In this document: positions 17,923 through 26,218 of the stretch, one piece after another | Numbering within the stretch: the stretch's first letter is position 1 | Layout of the letters: the number at the start of each line of letters is the position of its first letter | NCBI RefSeq assembly: GCF_048266365.1 | Contig: NZ_JBLWZP010000001.1 | Coordinates: 637,774 to 701,773 of the forward strand | Length of the DNA stretch: 64,000 bases | Source: Galbibacter sp048266365 | Lineage (GTDB): Bacteria > Bacteroidota > Bacteroidia > Flavobacteriales > Flavobacteriaceae | Reading direction: 5' to 3' | The notes under the pieces: generated by a model | What the model was told of the DNA's origin: nothing | Databases searched by the model: none | The model's input: the letters and a program-made list of their open reading frames with translations, nothing else | Position numbers and translations under genes: made by a program

Positions 17923-18937
17923 TTTTTCTTGTTTTTTGTCCATACCATTCTAACCCTAGTACTATGGCAATACCAAAGATAATAAATCCCATAGCAGCCC
18001 AGGTTTCACTGCTGGCAAAGTTTGGAAAATAACGTTGGTAATTGGCAATTACTTCTTCTCCTGTGGAATCTAATAATACTTGACCATCAAGGCCGTATTT
18101 GTATATGTTTTGTTTCCAAGGCCAAACCACACCTAAGGAGCCTATGATAAATCCTAGAATAATGGCAGTCGTTCTGTTTTTAAAATTTTTTAAAACGTAG
18201 CTCAGAATATGAGATAAACTCACCAAACCTACTATTGAACCCAAGGAGAACACCGCAAGAATCGATAATAAACGCATGCGCTCAGGGCTTTGAATGGCTT
18301 CCAAGTTCCACTTAATAAGATCAGCAAAAGTGTCGTAGAGGGCGTTGACGGAATCAACCAATAGTAGGACGTAGTTTCCGATTAGGATCAGTATAAAGGA
18401 TCCTGATAAGCCCGGTAATGTCATTCCCGATACGCTGATTACTCCGCAAAAGAAGACAAAAAGTAAGTTGTCATTTTCCTTGGCAGGATTGAGATAACTC
18501 ACCGAGGCGCCCGCAGCGATCCCTATAATGCAAAAGAGAATCGTTCTTTTATTCCAATAATCAAAATCCTTGGCGATATAGTAAATGGAACCGAGAATCA
18601 TTCCAAAAAAAGCAGCCCATACATACAGCTCCTTTTGTTGGATGAAATAATCCAATATCTTAGAAACACTAAAGTAACTCACAATCATACCTGCCAAAAG
18701 CAGGCTTAGAAAGCGTCCGTTTATATAGGTGAAAAAGCTTTTAAAACGGCCGTTAATCAGCAGTTTAAAAGCCTTTAGATTGACTTTTTGAAACGAATAG
18801 ATGAACTCTTCATAAAAACCTGCCACAAAAGCAACCACACCACCTGATACTCCCGGTACCTTATTCGCGGCACCCATAGCCAATCCTTTTATAAAAAGAA
18901 AAAACTTATCCGATAGTGTCCTGGTGGGTTGTATCAT
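17915..18937 (-). CDS. DUF368 integral membrane protein, copy 2
   Basis: 340 residues with about nine hydrophobic helices. Carries the DUF368 signature twice, as expected for an inverted-repeat transporter-like fold: GAANKVPGVSGGVVAFVAGFYEEFI near the N-terminus and MTLPGLSGSFILILIGNY in the middle. Family knowledge: DUF368 proteins have been linked to polyprenyl-phosphate recycling across the membrane (the PopT type), which would supply undecaprenyl phosphate for cell-wall synthesis. It is a paralogue of the next upstream gene. It contains a longer C-terminal insertion (tail up to WYGQKTRKNA) that its sister lacks. Confidence 0.85.
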   Translation of the reverse strand: MIQPTRTLSDKFFLFIKGLAMGAANKVPGVSGGVVAFVAGFYEEFIYSFQKVNLKAFKLLINGRFKSFFTYINGRFLSLLLAGMIVSYFSVSKILDYFIQQKELYVWAAFFGMILGSIYYIAKDFDYWNKRTILFCIIGIAAGASVSYLNPAKENDNLLFVFFCGVISVSGMTLPGLSGSFILILIGNYVLLLVDSVNALYDTFADLIKWNLEAIQSPERMRLLSILAVFSLGSIVGLVSLSHILSYVLKNFKNRTTAIILGFIIGSLGVVWPWKQNIYKYGLDGQVLLDSTGEEVIANYQRYFPNFASSETWAAMGFIIFGIAIVLGLEWYGQKTRKNA

Positions 18938-19012
18938 TTTATTGGGTTTTGATTTTTCTGAATCGTAGTTATGTTGCTTTTAGTGCATAAGTTAATGAAT
19001 TGGTCTTAGTTT

Positions 19013-19930
19013 CTAGTCGTTCTTTACAGTGGCTACTTTTTCTAATAAGAAGATGGTTAAAAACCCTATAATTGCAAGTCCTATTGCCCAAAGTATTTGT
19101 GGGTCACCCTGGTAATTAAATGGGCTTGTGCTTTTGTCAAGTATGATGGTTTTATCTCCAATTTTCTTTATCTCTGTAACGATTTTCCAAGGCCATATCT
19201 TGTTTAAGGAACCTAAAATAAAACCTGTCAATATCGCTAGAGTAAGATTCTCAAAGTGTGTGAATAGATACTTAAGTAATCGCGCAAAGCTCAAAATCCC
19301 TACGATAACACCTAACACAAATACACCGACGGTCTTAAGGTCAAACGCGCTTAATGCACCAAGAATAGTTCCATAAGATCCTAGAAGTAGTAATATAAAG
19401 GCTCCGGATATACCTGGTAGTATCATGGCACAAATCGCTAGGGCTCCGGATAGAAATATATAGGGGTAACTACCGTGTTGATCCATGGCGCCAAGGGTAG
19501 TGATGAAATAAGCAATTATGGCGGCTAAAATAAAGCCAACTACGGCTCTCACATCCCATTTTTTAATTTGTTTTCCGACAAAGAAGATGCTCGCAACAAC
19601 GAGTCCAAAGAAAAAGGACCATACCATTATAGGGTATTCATCCAACAGCCAGTGCATTAATTTAGCGAGGGATAAAATACTGATGGCTATACCCAAAAGT
19701 AGGGCAGTCATAAAATTGCCATTCACGTGTTGCCAAGCTTTTTTAATCCCTTCTGTTCTTAAGATTTTAAGTGCTTGAAGATTGATATTGTTTATTGAAG
19801 TAATAAGTTCTTCGTAAATTCCTGAAATAAAAGCAATGGTTCCACCAGAAACACCTGGTACCACATCTGCTGCTCCCATCGCAATACCTTTAAGGCATAT
19901 AACGAGGTAGTTAATGAATGTTCTCTGCAT
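19013..19930 (-). CDS. DUF368 integral membrane protein, copy 1
   Basis: 305 residues, multi-pass. Twin motifs GAADVVPGVSGGTIAFISGIYEELI and MILPGISGAFILLLLGSY define DUF368. It lies 33 bases after the TPR gene and 75 bases before its paralogue. Relatives of this family act as undecaprenyl-phosphate translocases, so an envelope role is probable; why two copies are kept is unknown (different lipid carriers, pH ranges, or a heterodimer are all possible). Confidence 0.86.
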   Translation of the reverse strand: MQRTFINYLVICLKGIAMGAADVVPGVSGGTIAFISGIYEELITSINNINLQALKILRTEGIKKAWQHVNGNFMTALLLGIAISILSLAKLMHWLLDEYPIMVWSFFFGLVVASIFFVGKQIKKWDVRAVVGFILAAIIAYFITTLGAMDQHGSYPYIFLSGALAICAMILPGISGAFILLLLGSYGTILGALSAFDLKTVGVFVLGVIVGILSFARLLKYLFTHFENLTLAILTGFILGSLNKIWPWKIVTEIKKIGDKTIILDKSTSPFNYQGDPQILWAIGLAIIGFLTIFLLEKVATVKND

Positions 19931-19963
19931 TATTATGTTCTTAGGCGAACAAAAATAGTAAAT

Positions 19964-21370
19964 TTAAATCGAGGGGTTTTTAAAACTGCTAATAATATTT
20001 TTTACCGCATTTTGAGTGTAAATCGATGGAAAAAGTATTTCCAAGGTTTCTTTTTCTTCGAAATTGTGTTCAAGTGCTTTTTTGAGGTAAAAATCCCCAT
20101 TCTCTTGCTCTTGTAACATATAGTACATTCCCGCCAGACGGTACTCAACATCAGCGTGTTCCGGATAGAACTCTAAAGCTTGCAAAAGGTAATCCACCGC
20201 CACATCACAGTCGTTATTCTCCAACATTAAATCAGTCCAAGATATAAAGGTCTGCAATTCGTAATTCCCAAGTTTTAGGGTTTTCTCATAGGCTAAGCTC
20301 GCCTCCATATACAGATTCATATGTTGGTTTATTGTGGCACATCGCTTCCAATAAAGTACGTTCTCGCTATCTATGTTGATCGCCTTGTTGATGTAGTGTA
20401 AGGCTTTCTCATAGTCTTTTTGTTTGTAATAAAAATCTGTGATAGCAATCCATCCTTTGTCTAAAAGTGGATCCTCATGTACCGTTTTATAGTAGAATTT
20501 TTTAGCAAGTTTTTTGTTGCCCAATTTTTCATGGCACTTACCAATTCTAAGGTATGCAAAGGAGGTAGGATCATCTAACTCTAAAGTGATCTCGTAGTTC
20601 TCTATGGCTTCATTATACCGTTTTAAACGCTCCAAGGTGCGTCCTTTTTCCAAATAAGCACCAACAAAGGTGTCATCTGAATAAATGGCAAAGTCAAAGC
20701 AAGACAATGCTTCCTTGTACATGTCTTTGATTACAAACTGTTTTCCTAGCTGATGCCAGGCTACTTCGCAGTAAGGGTTTCTGTTTAAATAATCGTTTAG
20801 GAACTCTATAGCACCGTCGAAGTCCTCTAAATAATCAAAACAATAAATGACATTATACAGGGCTGAATAATCTTCAAAATCTTCTGATAAACACTCAACA
20901 AATGCATTTTTGGCCGATAGGTAATCGTCCACAAAAAGGTACTCCATTCCGAGTAGGGAATAGATATCTGCATTGTCATCAGTCATAGAAAGGGCTTGTC
21001 TTAAGAGTTCAATAGCCGTTTTGTGATCGTCTTGTTTAGAGTGAATATTGGCTTTTTGAATGTATATCTCTTCATTATTAGGTTCTAGAAGTTGTATGTC
21101 TTCCAGTAGGCCTTCAGCTTGGTCAAAATGATTTTCAAATACGAGTATCTCTACCTTGAGGAGCTTTAGCTCCGATGAGGCTGGATGCTGTTGTAAACTT
21201 ATTTGAAGTGCTTTTTTTGCCAGAGATACTTTTCCGATATCCAAATAATGATGGATAATCTCCTGAAAATCTTCCGAGTCAAAAAAATACACATCATTGG
21301 TCTTCAACATGGATTCGAATTTCTGTAATGGAAGGTTATGATCTTCGTGAGCACTAAATGGCATAGGCAT
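19964..21370 (-). CDS. Tetratricopeptide repeat protein
   Basis: 468 residues, about eleven TPR-like helical pairs running through nearly the whole protein (for example YIQKANIHSKQDDHKTAIELL, IYSLLGMEYLFVDDYLSAKNAF, AYLEKGRTLERLKRYNEAIENY). No signal peptide or membrane helix is seen, so it is likely cytoplasmic. It is a scaffold for protein contacts rather than an enzyme. First gene of the operon with two DUF368 genes and aroE, an arrangement I recall as common in flavobacteria. A TACCTTTA sequence on the minus strand near 21407 may be its -7 box. Confidence 0.85.
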   Translation of the reverse strand: MPMPFSAHEDHNLPLQKFESMLKTNDVYFFDSEDFQEIIHHYLDIGKVSLAKKALQISLQQHPASSELKLLKVEILVFENHFDQAEGLLEDIQLLEPNNEEIYIQKANIHSKQDDHKTAIELLRQALSMTDDNADIYSLLGMEYLFVDDYLSAKNAFVECLSEDFEDYSALYNVIYCFDYLEDFDGAIEFLNDYLNRNPYCEVAWHQLGKQFVIKDMYKEALSCFDFAIYSDDTFVGAYLEKGRTLERLKRYNEAIENYEITLELDDPTSFAYLRIGKCHEKLGNKKLAKKFYYKTVHEDPLLDKGWIAITDFYYKQKDYEKALHYINKAINIDSENVLYWKRCATINQHMNLYMEASLAYEKTLKLGNYELQTFISWTDLMLENNDCDVAVDYLLQALEFYPEHADVEYRLAGMYYMLQEQENGDFYLKKALEHNFEEKETLEILFPSIYTQNAVKNIISSFKNPSI

Positions 21371-21451
21371 GCATTTTTAGATTTCTACGTTAATAAAGTT
21401 AGGATTTGTAAAGGTACAATACGGCCCTTACCCTCCTTTGTTATTAACAAT

Positions 21452-22645
21452 TTAGTTAACATTCTTATTTCTCCAATCCTCTAGGAGCTCGATAATTATA
21501 GCACATCCTTGCTTTATTTCTTCATCGGATATGGTCAGCGGTGGCGTTATGCGTATCGCTTTTCCTTCAAATAAAAGCCAAAATAGGATCAATCCTTTCT
21601 TGGCGGCTTCTAGGATTACATAGTTGGCAATATCTTCATTCTCCACAATAGGTGCCAACATTAAACCTCTTCCTCTAATCTCAGTAATCAAAGTGTGTAC
21701 CAAAAGCTCCCTAAAAAGTTTTTCTTTCCTAAGGGTTTCATCTTGCAAATTGGAAGTTGTCAGCTCCTTAAGAGTTGCGAGTGCTGCAGCTGCTATCACT
21801 GCATTCCCGCCAAAGGTTGTGATATGTCCCATTTTAGGGTTTTGCATGAGTAATGCCATCCTGTCAGCAGAGGCTGTAAATGCGCCTACAGGCATTCCTC
21901 CGGCCATTCCCTTTCCTAATACCAGTATATCAGGTACCATGCCGTAATGCATAAAAGCAAATAGCTTTCCGGTACGTCCAAACCCCGGTTGTATTTCATC
22001 GAGGATCAGTAGAGCACCCACCTGCTCACAGCGTTGTTTTACCTTTTTGAGGTAATCGTTTGTGGGTACTATAAAACCTGCGCCACCTTGAATGGTCTCT
22101 AAAACCACTGCAGCTGTATCTTCGGTGATCTGTTGTAAGTCTTGCGGATTGTTGAACTCAATGTGTTTAATACCTGGCAGTAATGGTCTATAGGCCTGAG
22201 TGCGTTCTGGGAAGTCCATAAGGCTTAAAGAGCCTTGAGTGTTTCCGTGGTATGCACCTACTGCGGCTATGATTTCACTTCTTCCTGTGCTGCGTTTGGC
22301 CAGTTTCATAGCACCTTCCATAGCCTCTGTTCCGGAGTTTACCATATAGGTTGTCTGTAAGGAGTCTGGAAGTTGTTTCGCTAGCAACTTGGTAAATTCA
22401 ACAGCGGGTGTTTGGATGTATTCTCCATACACCATCACGTGCATATAAGAAGCAGCTTGTTTTTGAACAGCCTCAACGATCTTTGGGTGACTATGCCCTA
22501 GAGTATTCGCTGAAACGCCTGCTACAAAATCTAAATGTGCTTTTTGATTACGGTCGTAAATATAGGATCCCTTGGCGTGGGAAACCTCCAAGGCCAGCGG
22601 ACTTGGTCCTGTCTGAGCTTGGTACTTAAAAAAATCCTCCTTCAT
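21452..22645 (-). CDS. Class III PLP-dependent aminotransferase (ArgD/RocD-like)
   Basis: 397 residues, fold type I. Motifs: GVSANTLGHSHPKIVEA, YMVNSGTEAMEGAMKLAKRSTGR (phosphate-binding and omega-aminotransferase pattern), ILDEIQPGFGRTGKLFAF with the PLP-binding Asp, and LVLGKGMAGGMPVGAF with the Schiff-base Lys. Family members use acetylornithine, ornithine, GABA or similar omega-amines; no arginine gene is nearby, so the donor is undecided and the neutral name is safer. It begins 11 bases after the stop of the OstA-like gene and is translated in the same operon, a pairing seen in other flavobacteria. Confidence 0.88.
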   Translation of the reverse strand: MKEDFFKYQAQTGPSPLALEVSHAKGSYIYDRNQKAHLDFVAGVSANTLGHSHPKIVEAVQKQAASYMHVMVYGEYIQTPAVEFTKLLAKQLPDSLQTTYMVNSGTEAMEGAMKLAKRSTGRSEIIAAVGAYHGNTQGSLSLMDFPERTQAYRPLLPGIKHIEFNNPQDLQQITEDTAAVVLETIQGGAGFIVPTNDYLKKVKQRCEQVGALLILDEIQPGFGRTGKLFAFMHYGMVPDILVLGKGMAGGMPVGAFTASADRMALLMQNPKMGHITTFGGNAVIAAAALATLKELTTSNLQDETLRKEKLFRELLVHTLITEIRGRGLMLAPIVENEDIANYVILEAAKKGLILFWLLFEGKAIRITPPLTISDEEIKQGCAIIIELLEDWRNKNVN

Positions 22646-22656
22646 GATCTCTTACC

Positions 22657-24384
22657 TTATGTTCCTTTTTCTTCTTTTTTCTTTTCTTCTACGCTGAGTT
22701 GCTGTTCCTCAGGGGCTAGGTTCGGGTTGTCGAGATCTATGGAATGATCGACTCCTTGAATTACAGGGAGTACTATTTCATTATCCTCCTTTGAAAAGAG
22801 ATCATCAACGCTTTGTATCATTTCATCTCCCCTCCAATAAAAGCCCCTGAATTTCCGTGCGTTCACGGGCATTTCTGCGTCTGGATATATCTTTCCTTCT
22901 ACATTGATAAAGGAAGTGGTATTGTCAATCTCATTGTTCTCCATAATCATCTGAATGAGCCCACAAACCCTCTTGTCAATACCGACGAATTCATCATCGT
23001 CATTCCACAGGTAATAAATGAGTTCAGCATTTTTGACAATATTGACCACTCTAAGTTCATTCTCTTCAAACAAACCATAGAGGGTTTTTCCTTTGATTTG
23101 ATTGTAACCTTGTTTTAAGCTGTCCTTGAAAGTGACACCACTTAAGGAATCCTTTTGTATGATAAAGGCATTATCCCAAACCTTTAACGAATCCAATTTT
23201 TCAGTGACTGTATTGGATACAATGTGAATACTGTCTCCTGTCATTTGGGTTTTCCCGCTCCACAGTACTGGTCTATAAGCCGCCAACTTGTTTTCCGGGG
23301 CACCCGCTGGTATTGAAGAAATCAGCTGAATTAAGCCTGTTTGTTCATTGGTGTGAATGGAATCACATTTACCGCTGAGATCGGTCTTGAAGAAACGCGC
23401 ATCTCTAAAGGCACGTATCACACGTTGGTTTTCCTTACCGGTAACCATTAAGGTGTCGGCATGAATGTACATCGAGTCCTTCTCGTATAGCGTAATGGCT
23501 AAGGCTCTTTTGGTAACAAGTACCGAATCTTTTGCCTTGTATACCTCGGCGTAATGACCTCTTAAAACACCATCGTTTACCGTGTCTATAACCTTGATGT
23601 TATTAGTCGCTGAAGCAAATTCAGTGGCCTTGTCAAAATACAAGCTGTCTCCAAAAATGATACGCTGGCTATAGTCAATTCTGGTATTTTTAAGCCCATA
23701 GCCTTGTTCTGCGATGGTGTTGTAAAACCCACGTTCAAAGTACATTTTATAATCCTCGCCTATAATAGTGGTAGGGCCGTACATATAAGCATTTTTGGTG
23801 ATGGTGTAATAATCCATCCGAGCAGAATTTACAGTGTAGTCCGGGTGGGTAATCTTGACATCGGTTTTGAACTCGTACTTATCAATATCCATATAGTACC
23901 GCCCTTTAATACTGGTAAGGGTGTTGGCACTGTCTTTTACTGTTCCAAAGTTCTCGTAATAAGCTTGTTGAGTTTCCCTATTAAATTCGAGTTCATCGGT
24001 GCTTAGGGTCATGCTGTTGTTTCTGAGTACTACGCTGTCTTTGGCCAGGGCAATTTTAGTTTCTCCATTGTATTCCACATAAGCACTATTCATACGAATA
24101 GAATCCCCTTGTTGGAAATAGACGTTACCGTAGGCTTCGATTCTGTTATCGGCCTTGTAAAGAACGGCGAGATCACACCACATATCTGCACCTTCGTGAC
24201 GAAATTGTACCTGTTGTTTTTCGTCCTTGTTGAAGATAGTAGCCCCAGGATATCGCTCCTCATCTAGGTTGATATCTCCTCCGTAAACAATCTCAATTTT
24301 CTTTTTCCCTTGTGTGTTTGGTGTTTGCGCTAGAAGCGGAATACAAAATAGCAACAGGAAAAGATGTAAAATGGTCTTAATCAA
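22657..24384 (-). CDS. OstA/LptA-like LPS transport protein
   Basis: 575 residues. Signal peptide (LHLFLLLFCIPLLAQ), then an OstA_N/LptA beta-jellyroll with repeated strands of the form DS-x-R-M-N-S-A-x-V-x-Y-N-G-E-T-K. Several additional OstA-like repeats follow (residues about 30-300). This phylum has long OstA proteins thought to bridge LPS from inner to outer membrane. The C-terminus is charged and rich in Glu and Lys (EEKKKEEKG). A TATTTTTG box on the minus strand (24404-24411), with the ATG 20 bases further, is a good promoter. Co-transcribed with the aminotransferase gene. Confidence 0.86.
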   Translation of the reverse strand: MIKTILHLFLLLFCIPLLAQTPNTQGKKKIEIVYGGDINLDEERYPGATIFNKDEKQQVQFRHEGADMWCDLAVLYKADNRIEAYGNVYFQQGDSIRMNSAYVEYNGETKIALAKDSVVLRNNSMTLSTDELEFNRETQQAYYENFGTVKDSANTLTSIKGRYYMDIDKYEFKTDVKITHPDYTVNSARMDYYTITKNAYMYGPTTIIGEDYKMYFERGFYNTIAEQGYGLKNTRIDYSQRIIFGDSLYFDKATEFASATNNIKVIDTVNDGVLRGHYAEVYKAKDSVLVTKRALAITLYEKDSMYIHADTLMVTGKENQRVIRAFRDARFFKTDLSGKCDSIHTNEQTGLIQLISSIPAGAPENKLAAYRPVLWSGKTQMTGDSIHIVSNTVTEKLDSLKVWDNAFIIQKDSLSGVTFKDSLKQGYNQIKGKTLYGLFEENELRVVNIVKNAELIYYLWNDDDEFVGIDKRVCGLIQMIMENNEIDNTTSFINVEGKIYPDAEMPVNARKFRGFYWRGDEMIQSVDDLFSKEDNEIVLPVIQGVDHSIDLDNPNLAPEEQQLSVEEKKKEEKGT

Positions 24385-24403
24385 ACTGAATCTAATTTTG
24401 CCA

Positions 24404-24411
24404 CAAAAATA
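24404..24411 (-). promoter_or_regulatory. -7 box TATTTTTG of the ostA-like operon
   Basis: Exact TAnnTTTG match on the minus strand, giving an expected leader of about 15 bases before the ATG at 24384. -33 element not obvious. Confidence 0.45.
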
Positions 24412-24592
24412 AAGCTTTTTGAGGTAGCTAAACTTATGTTTTGACGAATTTAAGGAAAAGCATTGGATTTTTTAAAATTCAACTCCTAAGCAGTTCACTT
24501 TTGTACCACTGAGTTCCACAATTTTTGTGATTCCAAGTTCCTTAAACGCCTCACGGTTTTACGCTTAAATACCCGTTGATATCTTGTCGATT

Positions 24593-25066
24593 TTAAGGAG
24601 AAACCGCCCTGGGCTGTGATAGTATTTGTTGTGTTTTCAAGCTATCATTACCGGATTTCTGCTCCAAGAGCTGTGCGTTGAAAAAGCTGTACTTAGGGGA
24701 ATTATCCCGACTAAAGGTGATGCGTTCTACGGAGACTAACCTTCCTGGTATAAAAGCACCATACCAAAGTGAGTCCGGCTGTCGTTTCCAAGTGATCTGA
24801 TAGATTCGAGATCCTATAGGGAAATCGCTTCCCTGGTAGTTCATTGCGTAGTTCGCACCTGTTTTGTTGGCGTATAGTGTTGACATCTGGTTTTCGTTCA
24901 GGTCAACAGCTGTGGTTAACGCCTGGAGTAACAAGGGATTCTCCCCTAAGTCACTAAGTTTTGTAATGGATGCTTTTTGATTTAAGACAATTGGCTTTGG
25001 CTGACAACCAAATTGGAAGCATAGCAGGATGAATGTCAGGTATTGAATTGTATTTGATCTTTTCAT
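24593..25066 (-). CDS. Lipoprotein of unknown function paired with the di-haem protein
   Basis: 157 residues, lipobox FQFGC at about residue 21. No cysteine-haem motif and no family recognised. The body has mixed beta character (GSRIYQITWKRQPDSLWYGAFIPGRLVSVERITF). Its ATG overlaps the stop of the upstream P460 gene by one base (TAATG), so the two are translationally coupled and probably function together in the envelope. Possible roles are a chaperone or subunit of the cytochrome; both are guesses. Confidence 0.7.
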   Translation of the reverse strand: MKRSNTIQYLTFILLCFQFGCQPKPIVLNQKASITKLSDLGENPLLLQALTTAVDLNENQMSTLYANKTGANYAMNYQGSDFPIGSRIYQITWKRQPDSLWYGAFIPGRLVSVERITFSRDNSPKYSFFNAQLLEQKSGNDSLKTQQILSQPRAVSP

Positions 25067-26052
25067 TATAGTGGTTTATGTAGTTGAATTAAATTTAATG
25101 GGATGGTAAACACATTGTCATTGTCTTTTACAGGACTGTGGCAACGAATACATTGTTGAACAAAGTCAGCTGTATCTCCATAGGGCTTTAGTTGTTGGCC
25201 TTTCCATCGTGCCCATCCCCAACCTTGAGTATCGGCGTATTTTACTGCATTCTTAATCATATACTCAACGTGGATAAAGTTACCGGTTGTGATTAGCCCT
25301 TCCTTGGTCTGTTTTTGTTTCCACAGTACCTTGGCGAGTATACTGCCATCTGGCCATGGGTTGGTCTCTTTGTTCCTGATGGCATTGACGGCTTGATCAT
25401 TACCAAAAATGATTCGAATAGTACCGTTGTCAAATCGATCTGTTGTACTGATAACTTTCCAGTTTCTGTAATCGGGGATATAGGCAATACCATTGGGCGA
25501 CTTTTCGACCCAGCTGTAATCCTTACGAGCGGTTTTTGCATTTTTGTCTTGGTCTGAAATCTTGGTGTCCATAGTTTTCTGTTGTTGTTTTGCGCTGTTG
25601 TCGAGAAGTGGCCTGGAGGTGATCCCACTTAGATAGTTTTTGATAATCTCCATTTGTGCTTCACTTATCCTAGATGATGGATGAACCACGGTGTAGCTTG
25701 GCAACGGCATTTCTCCAGCCATTATTTTGTTGAGACTATAGTATAAGGTTCCCTTTCGTTTGGCATCACTAAGACTATCCCATTTGGAGAAATTAACAAG
25801 TGTCGATCCCTTTTTGATGTGGGAGTTCACTACAAAATTAAAAGGGGTAATTTTGTCATACCAAGATAATTTTGGGCTGGAGGAATGGCAATTAAAACAT
25901 GAGTTTTCCAGAATTTTGTTTATAGCTACTGGAACACCTTCAAGTACTAAGGGTTCTCTGTCGAATTCAATTTCTTTATAATCGGGTCTGATTAATTGGA
26001 GGGAGATAAACCCGAGAATGACACCCACCAATATGATAGTTCCTCTTTTCAT
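25066..26052 (-). CDS. Haem-binding protein with N-terminal haem_bd domain and C-terminal cytochrome P460 domain
   Basis: 328 residues, one N-terminal hydrophobic anchor or signal (TIILVGVILGFISLQLI). Two covalent haem c sites are visible: CFNCH (C52, C55, H56) in a haem-binding domain that carries the SW/DKxxPFNF pattern, and CIRCH (C301, C304, H305) near the C-terminus after a P460-like region (residues about 180-300, with GTIRIIFGNDQAVNAIR and WPDGSILAKVLWK). P460 cytochromes oxidise hydroxylamine or detoxify NO; others are electron carriers, so the reaction is not settled. It is periplasmic, depends on the cytochrome c assembly system, and is coupled to the next lipoprotein gene. Divergent from a LytTR regulator. 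Confidence 0.85.
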   Translation of the reverse strand: MKRGTIILVGVILGFISLQLIRPDYKEIEFDREPLVLEGVPVAINKILENSCFNCHSSSPKLSWYDKITPFNFVVNSHIKKGSTLVNFSKWDSLSDAKRKGTLYYSLNKIMAGEMPLPSYTVVHPSSRISEAQMEIIKNYLSGITSRPLLDNSAKQQQKTMDTKISDQDKNAKTARKDYSWVEKSPNGIAYIPDYRNWKVISTTDRFDNGTIRIIFGNDQAVNAIRNKETNPWPDGSILAKVLWKQKQTKEGLITTGNFIHVEYMIKNAVKYADTQGWGWARWKGQQLKPYGDTADFVQQCIRCHSPVKDNDNVFTIPLNLIQLHKPL

Positions 26053-26071
26053 AATTCGTTTTATATCTGAT

Positions 26072-26091
26072 TACTTTTGAAACCAAAAGTA
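26072..26091. promoter_or_regulatory. Symmetrical promoter: TACTTTTG-4-CAAAAGTA
   Basis: A perfect 8-bp inverted repeat in which each arm is itself an exact TAnnTTTG -7 element. The minus-strand copy (26084-26091) is correctly placed for the haem protein gene, giving a leader of about 27 bases; the plus-strand copy faces the LytTR gene but is about 140 bases from its start. It may be promoter, operator, or both. Confidence 0.5.
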
Positions 26092-26194
26092 TCTCTAGTT
26101 GGGGTGCTTTAAAGTTGAAAAGTGGTTCAAGCGGAGTAATTTAGACTTGAAGCCGAATATTTTTAGCTGAATCTTTATTATAACTTTTGAGATT

Positions 26195-26209
26195 ACTGTA
26201 ATTTACAGT
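26195..26209. promoter_or_regulatory. Palindrome ACTGTAA-T-TTACAGT before the LytTR gene
   Basis: Perfect 7-bp arms with a single central base, ending 9 bases before the ATG at 26219. A near -7 box (TAACTTTTG, 26181-26189) lies just upstream, so the palindrome would sit at the transcription start: a candidate autoregulatory site. Confidence 0.45.
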
Positions 26210-26218
26210 GGTTTTTAA

